A stretch of DNA of 64,000 bases from Vibrio fluvialis. GTDB lineage: Bacteria; Pseudomonadota; Gammaproteobacteria; Enterobacterales; Vibrionaceae. The translations under genes and the position numbers were made by a program. The DNA is taken from NCBI RefSeq assembly GCF_900460245.1, contig NZ_UHIP01000002.1, positions 992,001 through 1,056,000 of the forward strand, written 5' to 3'. This document shows positions 17,097-25,713 of this stretch, in pieces. Numbering within the stretch: the stretch's first letter is position 1; each line of letters opens with the position of its first letter. The notes below the pieces were generated by a model that worked only from the letters and a program-made list of their open reading frames with translations, did not search any database and was not told where the DNA came from.

Positions 17097-18284
17097 TTAC
17101 TTATAGCGTTCTAAGTCGATGTCTGCATCGTAGTCGACATTGTCAAAATCAAACCCGTTGAGACGCAGAAACTCCGCTTTGAACCCGGCGTAATCGCCAA
17201 CCTGTTTAAAGTTGTCACCGTTCATATCCGACAGCAACTGGCGCACTCGCTCTTGCGTATCAGGATTGAGTTCCCAATCGTCCATACGAACCAAGCGTTC
17301 ACCATCAACGGGAACGGGATTTTTGCCATACAGCTTGTCACTGAACAAACGATGCATCTGCTCGATACAGCCTTCGTGCGTACCTTTCTCTTTCATGACT
17401 CGATACAAAGCGAGCAGGTACGGGCTGAGACCCGGAATAAATACGCTGGCTTTGGTCACGAGGGCTTTACACACGGTCGCGTAGGCTCCGCCGTCAAAAT
17501 TCGCCAGTTTAAGATTGAGCGAATGGCTGGTTTGGTGCAGATCGATTTTCGCCCGGCCGAGCGTACCGTCCAGGTAGATAGGGTGGGTAATCTCAGGGCC
17601 CACATAAGAAAACGCGATGGTTTTACAGCCTTGAGCAACAGATTCGGTGTTGATTAACGTATCGATCCAATCCTCCCAGTCTTCACCGCCCATAACACGC
17701 AGCGTGCTATCGATCTCTTCTTCGTTGGCAGGCTCTAAAGTAGCATCGACCCACTTATCATTTTCCAGCAGAATGGCAGCGCCAGATACGGGCTCACCGA
17801 TGGGTTTGATTGCTGAGCGCCAGAAATCCTCGCTGCCGGGTTTGCGGCGCATGCCACTGGCGATACTGTAAATCACCAGATCCACTTCGCCTTCAAAATA
17901 GGTTTCAATCGCTTCGATGACTTGTTCACGGACTTGTTTAGAAAATACGTCGCCATTGATGTTGATGGCGATACGGCCTTCTCGGTCGGCCAGCTTCTTG
18001 AACGCCAGATTATTGAAGTAGCCAGCGCTGCCGACACCTTTGTCCGACGGGCCGCGCTCAAAGGATACGCCGATGGTATCGGCTTTGGCTCCGCCGAATG
18101 TGAGTGCAATGCGTGCCGCCAGACCGAATCCGGATGACGCCCCGAGGATCAGAACGCGTTTGGGCCCCTGTGTGATCGGTTTTGCCGATTTAACGTACTC
18201 AATTTGTTGTAAAACAGCTTGTTCACAGCCAAGTGGATGAGCGGTGCGGGCCACTACACCCTGAATAACGGGCTCAATGCGCAT
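17097..18284 (-). CDS. fabV: Enoyl-ACP reductase FabV (trans-2-enoyl reductase)
   Basis: Performs the last reduction of each fatty-acid elongation cycle, enoyl-ACP to acyl-ACP with NADH. 395 residues, the FabV size (about 400), well above FabI. NADH-binding GASSGFGLA at 48-56, EPANEEEI, and the catalytic Tyr-x8-Lys pair: Tyr237 (HPIYLDGTLG) and Lys246. The GGAYATVCKALVT and KEKGTHEGCIEQM blocks are characteristic. FabV was first described in Vibrio cholerae and gives natural resistance to triclosan. From memory the protein differs clearly from the V. cholerae chromosome 1 FabV, so this may be a second copy; that cannot be tested here. No other fatty-acid gene adjoins except tesA. Confidence 0.95.
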   Translation of the reverse strand: MRIEPVIQGVVARTAHPLGCEQAVLQQIEYVKSAKPITQGPKRVLILGASSGFGLAARIALTFGGAKADTIGVSFERGPSDKGVGSAGYFNNLAFKKLADREGRIAININGDVFSKQVREQVIEAIETYFEGEVDLVIYSIASGMRRKPGSEDFWRSAIKPIGEPVSGAAILLENDKWVDATLEPANEEEIDSTLRVMGGEDWEDWIDTLINTESVAQGCKTIAFSYVGPEITHPIYLDGTLGRAKIDLHQTSHSLNLKLANFDGGAYATVCKALVTKASVFIPGLSPYLLALYRVMKEKGTHEGCIEQMHRLFSDKLYGKNPVPVDGERLVRMDDWELNPDTQERVRQLLSDMNGDNFKQVGDYAGFKAEFLRLNGFDFDNVDYDADIDLERYK

Positions 18285-18392
18285 TGATGATCACCTTTGT
18301 TTCATTACAGTAGGGGGAGCGTTAACAATATCGTAAAGCTGCGTAAATTTTATTGAGCTAGACCATTAAAAACTGGGATTTTAAACAAGGAA

Positions 18393-18428
18393 GGCAGATT
18401 CCACCGCATTAGTGGGGCGGAATCTGGA
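18393..18428 (-). terminator. Possible terminator of tesA
   Basis: CAGATTCC / GGAATCTG eight-pair stem just after the tesA stop on the minus strand; the downstream T-tract is weak, so termination efficiency is uncertain. Confidence 0.4.
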
Positions 18429-18447
18429 AAGAAAAGGTAAGCAGCAC

Positions 18448-19047
18448 TCAGAGTAGCGGTGCGAGTTGTTTTGCCATGTAATCGGCAATCCAAGGTTGAG
18501 CTTCCGATTTCGGATGCAAGCCATCCTTCATCATCCATTCTGGTTTGACGATGACTTGCTCAAGAAAAAACGGAATCAATGGAACGGCTTTTTCGTCCGA
18601 CAGTGTCGGGTAGAGCTTGGCAATGGCATCACTGTATCGCTTGCCGTAATTGGGCGGAATACGAATTTGCATCAGAATGACTTTACTCTGGGTGGCCTGA
18701 ATCTGGTCAATCATGCTGCGCAGGTTGTTCTCGACCACATTCGGTGGAAAACCGCGTAAGCCATCATTAGCGCCGAGTTCGATCAGAACCGCATCCGGTT
18801 GATGCTGTTTCAGCAATGAAGGCAGGCGGTCCAGGCCGTTACCCGTGGTATCACCGGAGATGCTGCCGTTAACAACAGAAACATTTTTGCCTTTTCCCTT
18901 CAAGGCGCGGCTCAGTAAACTGGGCCAAGCTTGCTCAATAGGCATCTGGTAGCCAGCGCTTAAACTATCGCCAAGTATTAAGAGTGTGTTACTACTAGCG
19001 CTAGCGGAAAAGAAAAGAACAAGAATCAAGGAAAGTCGTCGAATCAT
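18448..19047 (-). CDS. tesA: Periplasmic acyl-CoA thioesterase I / lysophospholipase L1 / arylesterase
   Basis: 199 residues with a signal peptide ([19 protein letters not shown]). SGNH-hydrolase blocks: GDSLS with Ser28, an NGS-containing block II, GAND with Asn94, and DGLHP with Asp175 and His178. TesA cleaves acyl thioesters and lysophospholipids in the periplasm. It is divergent from ybbA-ybbP, the arrangement also known in E. coli. The two start codons overlap: tesA ATG is the complement of 19045-19047 and ybbA ATG is 19046-19048. Its ribosome site (CAGGTG) therefore lies inside ybbA. Confidence 0.95.
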   Translation of the reverse strand: MIRRLSLILVLFFSASASSNTLLILGDSLSAGYQMPIEQAWPSLLSRALKGKGKNVSVVNGSISGDTTGNGLDRLPSLLKQHQPDAVLIELGANDGLRGFPPNVVENNLRSMIDQIQATQSKVILMQIRIPPNYGKRYSDAIAKLYPTLSDEKAVPLIPFFLEQVIVKPEWMMKDGLHPKSEAQPWIADYMAKQLAPLL

Positions 19048-19723
19048 GCAAACACCTGTTATTTCAGCTCAATCGTTGTCCAAAGTAGTCTCCACCAATC
19101 AGGAGCAATTAACAATCCTTAAAGAGGTGAATCTGCAGATTCATCAGGGCGAAAGCGTTGCCATCGTCGGTACTTCTGGCGCGGGCAAGTCGACCTTAAT
19201 GACACTGCTTGCCGGGTTAGATACGCCAAGCCACGGAGAAGTTCACTTACTCGGGCAGGCACTGTCTGAACTTGATGACGAAGCGCGTGCGGCGATCCGC
19301 AGTGAATCGGTCGGCTTTGTGTTCCAGAGCTTTCTGTTGATTCCCAGCCTTTCGGCACTGGAAAACGTCACCCTGCCATGTTTGCTGAAAGGCGAGGCCG
19401 AAGATCGCGACCGCGCGACCGCGCTGCTGGCGTCTGTCGGATTGGAACATCGCATTCATCACTCACCGGGACAGCTTTCTGGTGGTGAGCAGCAACGGGT
19501 CGCGTTGGCGCGCGCCTTTATGATTGGCCCGCAGGTGCTGTTTGCCGATGAACCGACGGGCAACCTGGATCAGGAAACGGCCGCCAAAGTGATTGATTTG
19601 CTGTTTGAACTCAATTCAAAACATGGCACCACGCTGGTGCTGGTGACGCACGATCCGAAACTGGCGGCACGCTGTGACCGCCGTTTCCACATGCAAGCAG
19701 GCATGCTGGAGGAGCGTACATGA
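19046..19723 (+). CDS. ybbA: ABC transporter ATP-binding protein YbbA
   Basis: 225 residues from ATG 19046, preceded by AAGGAAAG. Walker [10 protein letters not shown] at 42-50, signature [14 protein letters not shown], Walker [13 protein letters not shown] and the H-loop THD make a complete MacB/LolD-type ATPase. It powers the YbbP membrane protein encoded next, whose start overlaps its stop as ATGA (19720-19723). Together with periplasmic TesA, encoded divergently from overlapping start codons, it is thought to act on hydrophobic compounds at the inner membrane. That function comes from conserved neighbourhood and MacB-like architecture, not from residues seen here. Confidence 0.94.
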   Translation: MQTPVISAQSLSKVVSTNQEQLTILKEVNLQIHQGESVAIVGTSGAGKSTLMTLLAGLDTPSHGEVHLLGQALSELDDEARAAIRSESVGFVFQSFLLIPSLSALENVTLPCLLKGEAEDRDRATALLASVGLEHRIHHSPGQLSGGEQQRVALARAFMIGPQVLFADEPTGNLDQETAAKVIDLLFELNSKHGTTLVLVTHDPKLAARCDRRFHMQAGMLEERT

Positions 19724-22161
19724 GTCAGACCTCTGCCCCCGCGCTCAACCAGCGCTTAATTCGCTGGAGCCTGAGCGAGATTCGTCACGGTCAGTTGTGG
19801 CCCATTTCTGTGGCGCTGACCTTGATCATCGCTTGCGTATTTGCTCTCACGGCGCTGGCCGGACGCATGGAACAAGTGGTGGTGAAGCAGGGCAAAGATG
19901 CCCTGACTGCTGACAGCGTGTTTGTGTCCGCCAACCCGATTCCGCCCGCGCTGCAATCGCTCACTCAGCAGCAATCGATGACAACCTCGAACATGACCCG
20001 CTTTGCGACCATGGCGTTCAGTGACAACGGCATGCAGTTGGTGACAGTCAAAGCGGTGGATAGTCAGTACCCCATTCGCGGCGAAATGCAGCTTTCCGAC
20101 GGCAAAAGCATCGTCAATCATCTTCAGCCTGGTCAACTGTGGCTGGATGAACGTATTTTTTCCCAGCTCAACGTGGCGATTGGTGACAATGTGACAATTG
20201 GGGATGCGGATTTTACCGTCAGTGGTCGCATCGTCGAAGAGCCTGGTTTGAGTTTTAACCCGTTTCAACAAATGCCGTCGGTATTTATTCACCAGCAGGA
20301 TGTGGCGAAAACTGGCGCCTTGCAAATTGGTAGTCGAGTCAGTTACAGCTTGTTTATTAACGGTGAGCCTGCGCAAATCGAGGCGCTGAAAAAGGCGATT
20401 GAACTGACCCCAAGCGATCGCTGGCGCGATCAGAACAGCGCCAGCCGTACCAATGAAGTGTTTGAACGCACGCAGCAATACCTCTCTCTGACCGTTGCTA
20501 TTGTGATCATTATGGCGGCGACGACGCTGGTGTTGACTTGTCAGCACTACGTCTCAACACGTCAGCGCACCATTGCCATGCTCAAAAGTTTGGGCGCCAG
20601 CAAACGTTGGATTGGCCGCTGGTTAGCGGTGCAGGTACTGATGTTACTCGGATTTGCAGCAATTGCCGGCATCGTGATTGGTGTCGGGCTGGAGTACTTG
20701 TTGCGCGTGCCGCTGGTGGATCTGCTGCCCAATCCGCTGCCGGGTTACGGCTATAAGCCTGCCATCGTAGCGTTGGCCTCCAGCGTGTTGATTGCTGTGC
20801 CTGCGCTCGGTATTCCGCTTGGACATCTGCTGAATGTGAATGCCGTGAGCGTGCTGCAAGCGGCGCAAAAACAAAATCGCCACCACTGGAATGTGGCGCT
20901 GATTTTAGTGCCGCTGATCCCGATGTTGGCGGTGTACTGGCAAAACCGCTTGGTGTGGATTGTGTTGGCTGGCATTGCGGTTCTGTTTGTGGTGTTAGCG
21001 GTACTGAGCGTTGCCGTCACGCGCCTGCTCGGTCGTCTTCCGCTCAGTACGTCAATGAAATTGGCACTCAGCCGAATCAATCGTTCCAGCGTGGCGACGG
21101 GGATTCAGTTTGGCGCGCTGTCACTGTCGCTGATGTTGCTTGCGGTGATGTGGTTGGTGCGTACCGACCTGCTTTCGGACTGGCAGCGCACACTGCCACC
21201 GGATGCCGCGAACGCCTTTGCACTCAATATCGCTCCGTATGAGAAAGAGGCTTACCTCAAAACACTCGACGAAGCCGGGATCGAACGCTCTCAGGCGTTT
21301 CCAATCATTCGGGGCCGTTTGGCGGACATTAACGGTGTTGATGCCAAAACATTGACTCAGGGGGAAGAGGGAACGGACGCGCTGCGCCGTGAGCTCAATT
21401 TTACCTGGGGAGAGTCGCTACCGAGCTACAACGAGGTGTTGGAAGGCAAATGGACCACACACGATGGTGTCTCGGTCGAGGAAGATGTCGCGCGCGATTT
21501 GGGGTTGAAAATCGGTGACAAACTGACTTTTGTCATCAACAGCCAAAAGATTGAAGCGGTCGTTAACACCATTCGCCACGTAGAGTGGCGCGAAATGAAG
21601 CCGAATTTCTATTTCATCTTCACGCCGGATGTCATGAAAGACATTACGGGCAGCTGGCTGGTGAGTTTCCGGGTTGAATCCCAGAATGATGCGCTGCTCA
21701 ACCAACTGTCGCGCAATCATCCGACGGTGAGCTTGTTGGATATCCGCTCGATGGGAGCGAAGATCCAGACGCTACTGACGCAGATCGTTTGGTCGATCAC
21801 CGTTCTGGCGGCTCTGGGAGTCGTGGCAGGCATCTTGTTGATCTTCACGCTGCTGCGTTTGAGCTTGAGCCAACGTCAACAAGAAATTCAGCTCTATCGT
21901 ACTCTCGGGGCGAGTCGACGCCGAGTGACCCGCACGATATGGGCTGAATACGGTTTGATGGCGCTGATTGCGGGTCTGGTCGCCAGTATCAGTGCGGATA
22001 CCGTCGTAGCGAGTGTGATGAAATTTGGTTTTGAACTGACACCATCGGCGCATTTCCTGATGTGGCTGACGTTGCCGGTGGTGACGTTTTGCACACTTGC
22101 TGTCGTTGTGAGCAGTCTGATTAAGCGGTTATTAGTCCCTATAAATAAAGCGTTTAATTAG
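19720..22161 (+). CDS. ybbP: FtsX-like ABC permease YbbP
   Basis: 813 residues. An N-terminal membrane helix (about 20-45), a large extracytoplasmic domain, three helices around 255-360, a further pair near 395-440, a helix near 465-485, a second periplasmic domain, and three C-terminal helices from about 690. This doubled FtsX arrangement, with LGASKRWI and LGASRRRV coupling helices after each half, is typical of YbbP and LolC/E-like mechanotransmitting ABC proteins. It does not need to form a transport channel; such proteins move the periplasmic domains by ATP use in the cytoplasm. Overlaps ybbA by four bases, so the pair is translated together. A gene-free stretch with DnaA-like boxes follows. 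Confidence 0.93.
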   Translation: MSQTSAPALNQRLIRWSLSEIRHGQLWPISVALTLIIACVFALTALAGRMEQVVVKQGKDALTADSVFVSANPIPPALQSLTQQQSMTTSNMTRFATMAFSDNGMQLVTVKAVDSQYPIRGEMQLSDGKSIVNHLQPGQLWLDERIFSQLNVAIGDNVTIGDADFTVSGRIVEEPGLSFNPFQQMPSVFIHQQDVAKTGALQIGSRVSYSLFINGEPAQIEALKKAIELTPSDRWRDQNSASRTNEVFERTQQYLSLTVAIVIIMAATTLVLTCQHYVSTRQRTIAMLKSLGASKRWIGRWLAVQVLMLLGFAAIAGIVIGVGLEYLLRVPLVDLLPNPLPGYGYKPAIVALASSVLIAVPALGIPLGHLLNVNAVSVLQAAQKQNRHHWNVALILVPLIPMLAVYWQNRLVWIVLAGIAVLFVVLAVLSVAVTRLLGRLPLSTSMKLALSRINRSSVATGIQFGALSLSLMLLAVMWLVRTDLLSDWQRTLPPDAANAFALNIAPYEKEAYLKTLDEAGIERSQAFPIIRGRLADINGVDAKTLTQGEEGTDALRRELNFTWGESLPSYNEVLEGKWTTHDGVSVEEDVARDLGLKIGDKLTFVINSQKIEAVVNTIRHVEWREMKPNFYFIFTPDVMKDITGSWLVSFRVESQNDALLNQLSRNHPTVSLLDIRSMGAKIQTLLTQIVWSITVLAALGVVAGILLIFTLLRLSLSQRQQEIQLYRTLGASRRRVTRTIWAEYGLMALIAGLVASISADTVVASVMKFGFELTPSAHFLMWLTLPVVTFCTLAVVVSSLIKRLLVPINKAFN

Positions 22162-22499
22162 AAGTTACTTGAGTAATTAGTTTAGTTATCCACAAAAACA
22201 GTGGATAAAGTTTGGGATAACTCAGCCTGTTAATAACTCACCGTTTCGCGCCAGCCCCGTGCCGCCGAAGGATCCAGCCAATTCGTTATGCACAAGGGGT
22301 CGAAAACGCGGTTTTGGCAATAATGAGTCAAGCATTTTTTTTCATTTTTTTGTCTTGATTTGTTCATAGAGTGATCTAGCTCCTCTGATGAGTAGTAAGA
22401 GAAAAATTGACGACATAAATGTGTCGTTATTGAGATAAGACCGCGTAAAAAATGTGATTTTCATAGCGTTTTACAAGCATTAGAATAAGCAGTGAATAA
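22162..22499. other. Intergenic region with a cluster of DnaA-box-like 9-mers and an AT-rich tract
   Basis: Between ybbP and the FAD oxidoreductase gene. TTATCCACA, the strongest DnaA box, is at 22186-22194 (+). TTATCCACT, one mismatch, is at 22200-22208 (-), facing the first across five bases. TTATGCACA, which fits TTWTNCACA, is at 22286-22294 (+), exactly 100 bases from the first. An AT-rich run with eight- and seven-T tracts lies at 22334-22352, and GATC occurs at 22271 and 22373. The first two boxes also form a hairpin, but no T-run follows, so it is a poor terminator. No rctB, parA, mnmG or dnaA gene is near, so this is not a known origin; a DnaA-titration or reactivation locus is possible. 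Confidence 0.5.
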
Positions 22500-23963
22500 A
22501 TGACTATCGGCAGCGAAATGTTACAAACAACGCCAAATACCGTGTCACCCAGCGTCGCTATCATTGGTGGTGGTGTTGCGGGGGCGACTGCAGCAGTTCA
22601 TATGAGTGAATTAGGGCTCAACGTGTTGCTGTTGGAAAAAGGACCGGGGTTAGTCAATGGCCCACCTATTTGTCACCTGCATGCGGGCGGTAACTTGTAC
22701 CGGGAAATCTCGCAGCAACAGTGCGTTGAGTTACTCAGACAGTCGATTGAGACGGTGCGCCTTTATCCTCACACGCTGAATAAGCGTCCGACGGTGATTG
22801 CGGTTCCGCATACCGACCCGGGGCAGCCGGAAGAGATTTTGCCGCGTTTGTCAGTCATTCAGGACGCGTATCAATCGCTGGTGGATGAAGATCCCCGCAA
22901 TCAAATTCTCGGCGCACCGCAAGCGTATTATCAGACGTTTGATCGTGCGCAACTTGAAGCTCTGGCGGCAAAAACTCAGCCTCAGGAACCGACCACGATC
23001 GAGGAGTGGCTGATTCCGTTTGCTCAGCACACGGATTTGTCCACCTTGAAATATCCGGTGGTTGCGGTTCAGGAATATGGCTGGAGTGTCTTTCGTTTGG
23101 CAGCCAGTGCCGAACTGGTGCTGGCGTCTTTGGACAACTGCCAAGTGCTGACTAACGCGACCTTAGTTGCTTCGGCGTTCGTGGATAACCAGTGGCAACT
23201 GACATATCAGGATAAAAACGGGCACCAACATCAACTGGTGAGCGATTATCTGGTCAATGCCTGTGGCTTCGAAACCGGTAAAGTCGATGACATGACGCGC
23301 TTTTCGCGCCAGCGCCTGGTGGAATTCAAAGCCGCTTATGTTACGCATTGGCCGCAGTGCCAGCAGCAGTGGCCAGAAGTGATTTTCCACGGGCCTCGTG
23401 GCACACCGCAAGGAATGGCGCAACTGACGCCGTACGCTGATGGGGTGTTCCAACTGCACGGCATGACTCAAGGCATTACCCTGTTTGAAGATGGGTTAGT
23501 TGCGTCCAACGGCATCTCTTCGCAGCCGCAATTACCGGGTTATCTTGCCAACAAGATCACGCAAGGCTGGCAGGCTGACGCAACTCGTGAGCGTACCGAG
23601 CGGGCGATTGAGCATATGAGCCAGTTTGTGCCTGACTTTGCTCGCGCTGAAGTCGGCGGTAAACCATTGTTTGGCGCGCAGCAGATCCCCGGAGAAGACG
23701 CTACGCTGCGTGCTGCGGATGTGACTTTTGAAGCGCGTCATTATGCGCGGATTGAAGTGGTTAAAGGCTCTTCAGCGCTGGAAGCTGCGCGTAAGATTGT
23801 CGCTGAATGGCAATTGGCGGACGAACAGGCTGCAGACTCGATAGAGGCTCAGCATCCGGTCAGCATGAGCCTTTCTGCAGAGCAGGTAGAGCGGAAAGCA
23901 CTGCAATTGGCTGACGAACGTGGTTATCCACAAGCGCTGGCGAAAGTGGTAGGAATGGCTTAA
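22500..23963 (+). CDS. FAD-dependent oxidoreductase of unknown substrate
   Basis: 487 residues. The N-terminal Rossmann dinucleotide motif (VAIIGGGVAGATAAVHMSE, ending in an acidic-residue strand LLLEKG) binds FAD; the remainder follows a DAO/glycine-oxidase-like layout with YLVNACGFETGKVDD as the second flavin-contact region. No signal peptide or membrane segment. The reaction cannot be named: an amine or amino-acid oxidase or dehydrogenase is possible. The C-terminal 60 residues are an acidic-helical tail. The ribosome site before ATG 22500 is weak; a Met six codons later is an alternative. It converges with pxpC, with a shared terminator. Confidence 0.85.
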   Translation: MTIGSEMLQTTPNTVSPSVAIIGGGVAGATAAVHMSELGLNVLLLEKGPGLVNGPPICHLHAGGNLYREISQQQCVELLRQSIETVRLYPHTLNKRPTVIAVPHTDPGQPEEILPRLSVIQDAYQSLVDEDPRNQILGAPQAYYQTFDRAQLEALAAKTQPQEPTTIEEWLIPFAQHTDLSTLKYPVVAVQEYGWSVFRLAASAELVLASLDNCQVLTNATLVASAFVDNQWQLTYQDKNGHQHQLVSDYLVNACGFETGKVDDMTRFSRQRLVEFKAAYVTHWPQCQQQWPEVIFHGPRGTPQGMAQLTPYADGVFQLHGMTQGITLFEDGLVASNGISSQPQLPGYLANKITQGWQADATRERTERAIEHMSQFVPDFARAEVGGKPLFGAQQIPGEDATLRAADVTFEARHYARIEVVKGSSALEAARKIVAEWQLADEQAADSIEAQHPVSMSLSAEQVERKALQLADERGYPQALAKVVGMA

Positions 23964-23978
23964 GCCATGAGCATAGAA

Positions 23979-24012
23979 ATAAAAAAGCCCTGATGTATCA
24001 GGGCTTTTTTTG
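23979..24012. terminator. Bidirectional terminator between the FAD oxidoreductase and pxpC
   Basis: AAAAAAGCCCTGAT / ATCAGGGCTTTTTTT, T-runs in both directions. Confidence 0.93.
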
Positions 24013-24055
24013 TGCGTATTTGCGGTAAAAATGACAAATGTGGCTCCGCGGACTT

Positions 24056-24985
24056 TTAGTAGCCGAAAAATCGTGCCCACTGGCACCACACATCTTGCAA
24101 GCCTTCCAAATCGCCTCTGACAAAACGAACGCTCTGGCCGGGTTTGGCTTGTGCTAAACGTGGTAAGTCGATCTTCGCCACGCAACCTATTTTTGGGTAG
24201 CCGCCGATTGTCTGGCGATCATTGAGCAGCACAATCGGTTGCCCATCCGGTGGAATCTGAATAGCGCCGAGAGCGATCCCTTCCGACAGAATGGGCTCTG
24301 AGGGAGGCGTGACCTCTGGCCCGGTCAGGCGATAGCCCATGCGGTCGGCATGCTGGCTGACGGTGTAGGTACGGTTAAAGAAGGTGTGCAGACTCTCTTT
24401 GTCAAAGCTGGCGTTCTGGTAACTCTCAATCACCCGCAGTCGCAGTGGCAGGTTGTAATCTGGCTTGAGTCGAAACGTCATTTGTAGCGGTTTTGCGTCT
24501 AGCGAGTGGGGCAGGAATTGCAGCACGTCACCTTTTTGTAGTGGTTTGCCATTCTGATGCAATCCGCCCAGACCTTCTTTTTTTACGGTAGAGACGCTAC
24601 CTAAGTGGGCGTTAACCACAAAACCGCCGCGTACCGCGAGATAAGAGCGAAGTCCGTTGCGCGGCAGGGAAAACTTAAGCCGTTGTCCCTTTTGCGCGCT
24701 GAACGTACACCAGTTAGTCAGTGGTTTGCCATCAAGTGTGGCATTGAGGTCGCCGCCCGTGATGGCCATCTGACAAGGATGCTGAAGCTCAAATTCGGCC
24801 TGGCCTAAGGTAATTTCCAGAGTGGCAGCATTGACCAAGTTACCCAGCAGGTGGTTAGCCCAACTGTAAGCATAATCATCCACCGGGCCCGATTGGGTAA
24901 TGCCGACATGGCTAAGTCCAAAGCGGCCGAAATCCTGAATCAGACTGAGTTGACCTGGCTTGATTACTGTCATGCAAGTTTTCAT
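24056..24985 (-). CDS. pxpC: 5-oxoprolinase subunit C (biotin-dependent carboxyltransferase-like)
   Basis: 309 residues from ATG 24985, chosen because it overlaps the pxpB stop as ATGA and GGGAAAG precedes it; the family-typical MTVIKPGQLSLIQDFGR starts four residues later. Blocks seen: GVPxSGPxDxxA-like ITQSGPVDDYAYSWANHLLG, ITGGDLNATLDG, YLAVRGGFVV, and SEGIALGAIQIPPDGQPIVLLNDRQTIGGYPKIGC. PxpA, B and C together hydrolyse 5-oxoproline (pyroglutamate) to glutamate with ATP, removing a damage product of glutamine and glutamate. Third gene of a pxpA-pxpB-pxpC operon. Confidence 0.94.
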   Translation of the reverse strand: MKTCMTVIKPGQLSLIQDFGRFGLSHVGITQSGPVDDYAYSWANHLLGNLVNAATLEITLGQAEFELQHPCQMAITGGDLNATLDGKPLTNWCTFSAQKGQRLKFSLPRNGLRSYLAVRGGFVVNAHLGSVSTVKKEGLGGLHQNGKPLQKGDVLQFLPHSLDAKPLQMTFRLKPDYNLPLRLRVIESYQNASFDKESLHTFFNRTYTVSQHADRMGYRLTGPEVTPPSEPILSEGIALGAIQIPPDGQPIVLLNDRQTIGGYPKIGCVAKIDLPRLAQAKPGQSVRFVRGDLEGLQDVWCQWARFFGY

Positions 24986-25701
24986 CGTGCGCTTTCCCAT
25001 TGAAATTGCTCAGGTGCGATTATTCCGCCTAGCTCAAGGAATTCATCCCGGCTGATGGCACGAAACGTCACTTGGCTGCCAATCCCCCAAGGTATCATCG
25101 GCGATGTATCTGGCGTAAAGAGTGGCAGAGGGCAGTTCCCGATGATATTCCACCCACCAGGCGAGGCGTTTGGATAGACCGCGGTTTGCTGCTCGGCAAC
25201 CGCAACGCTGCCTGCTGGAAGAGAGAGTCTCGGCGTGGCATGTCGCGGCCGGCGCAGTGGCTCGGCCACTTCCGTCATAAACGCAAACCCTGGTGCGAAT
25301 CCGATGGCGCACACAGTGTAGGTTTGCTTGCTATGCAGTGCAATCACGTCATCCAGAGAGAGACCCTGTTGCTGATACAGTCTTAAATCCGGCCCGACAT
25401 CTGGGTGGTAATAAACTGGCAATTCAACGGCCGCCGCAGGTTGAGCGTCCTTCTCGGTGGCTTTCTCAACACACTGTATGACGCGTTTTGCGAAGGTCTG
25501 AGGTGCAATGCGATACGGTAAGTAGTCAATCAGAATGGTGGTGTAAGATGGAGTCACGTTCATCACGTAGTCTCCCAGAGTGAGGCGGATTCGTTTGGCT
25601 ATCTCTCCGATGATGAGAGACAGTGAAGCATGGGCTTGATGATCAAAACGAATCAGCAGGCTACTTTCTGCAACCTGCTCGATAGAGTAATTGAGGCGCA
25701 A
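24982..25701 (-). CDS. pxpB: 5-oxoprolinase subunit B (KipI-like)
   Basis: 239 residues. Family blocks: LLIRFD near the start, ELPVYYHPDVGPDL, VCAIGFAPGFAFM, ATPRLSLPAGSVAVAEQQTAVYPNASPGGWNIIG, ending with a short FRAISRDEF region. This is the KipI fold; in Bacillus a homologue inhibits the sporulation kinase KinA, but with pxpA and pxpC adjacent the metabolic role is clear. Translation is coupled to pxpC by a four-base overlap, and pxpA lies 12 bases upstream. Confidence 0.94.
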   Translation of the reverse strand: MRLNYSIEQVAESSLLIRFDHQAHASLSLIIGEIAKRIRLTLGDYVMNVTPSYTTILIDYLPYRIAPQTFAKRVIQCVEKATEKDAQPAAAVELPVYYHPDVGPDLRLYQQQGLSLDDVIALHSKQTYTVCAIGFAPGFAFMTEVAEPLRRPRHATPRLSLPAGSVAVAEQQTAVYPNASPGGWNIIGNCPLPLFTPDTSPMIPWGIGSQVTFRAISRDEFLELGGIIAPEQFQWESAR

Positions 25702-25713
25702 TTAAAATCCTTT

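Noticed and set aside
19756..20547. 263-codon minus-strand frame inside ybbP
   Set aside because: Rich in His, Arg and Gln as expected for the antisense of a G+C-rich gene; ybbP is clearly the real gene.
22186..22208. Intrinsic terminator of ybbP formed by the paired DnaA-like boxes
   Set aside because: The stem is only seven pairs and is followed by AAGTTT rather than a T-run.
22162..22499. Chromosomal replication origin
   Set aside because: No dnaA, mnmG, rctB, parAB or RctB-type 12-mer repeats are near, and only three DnaA-like boxes exist.
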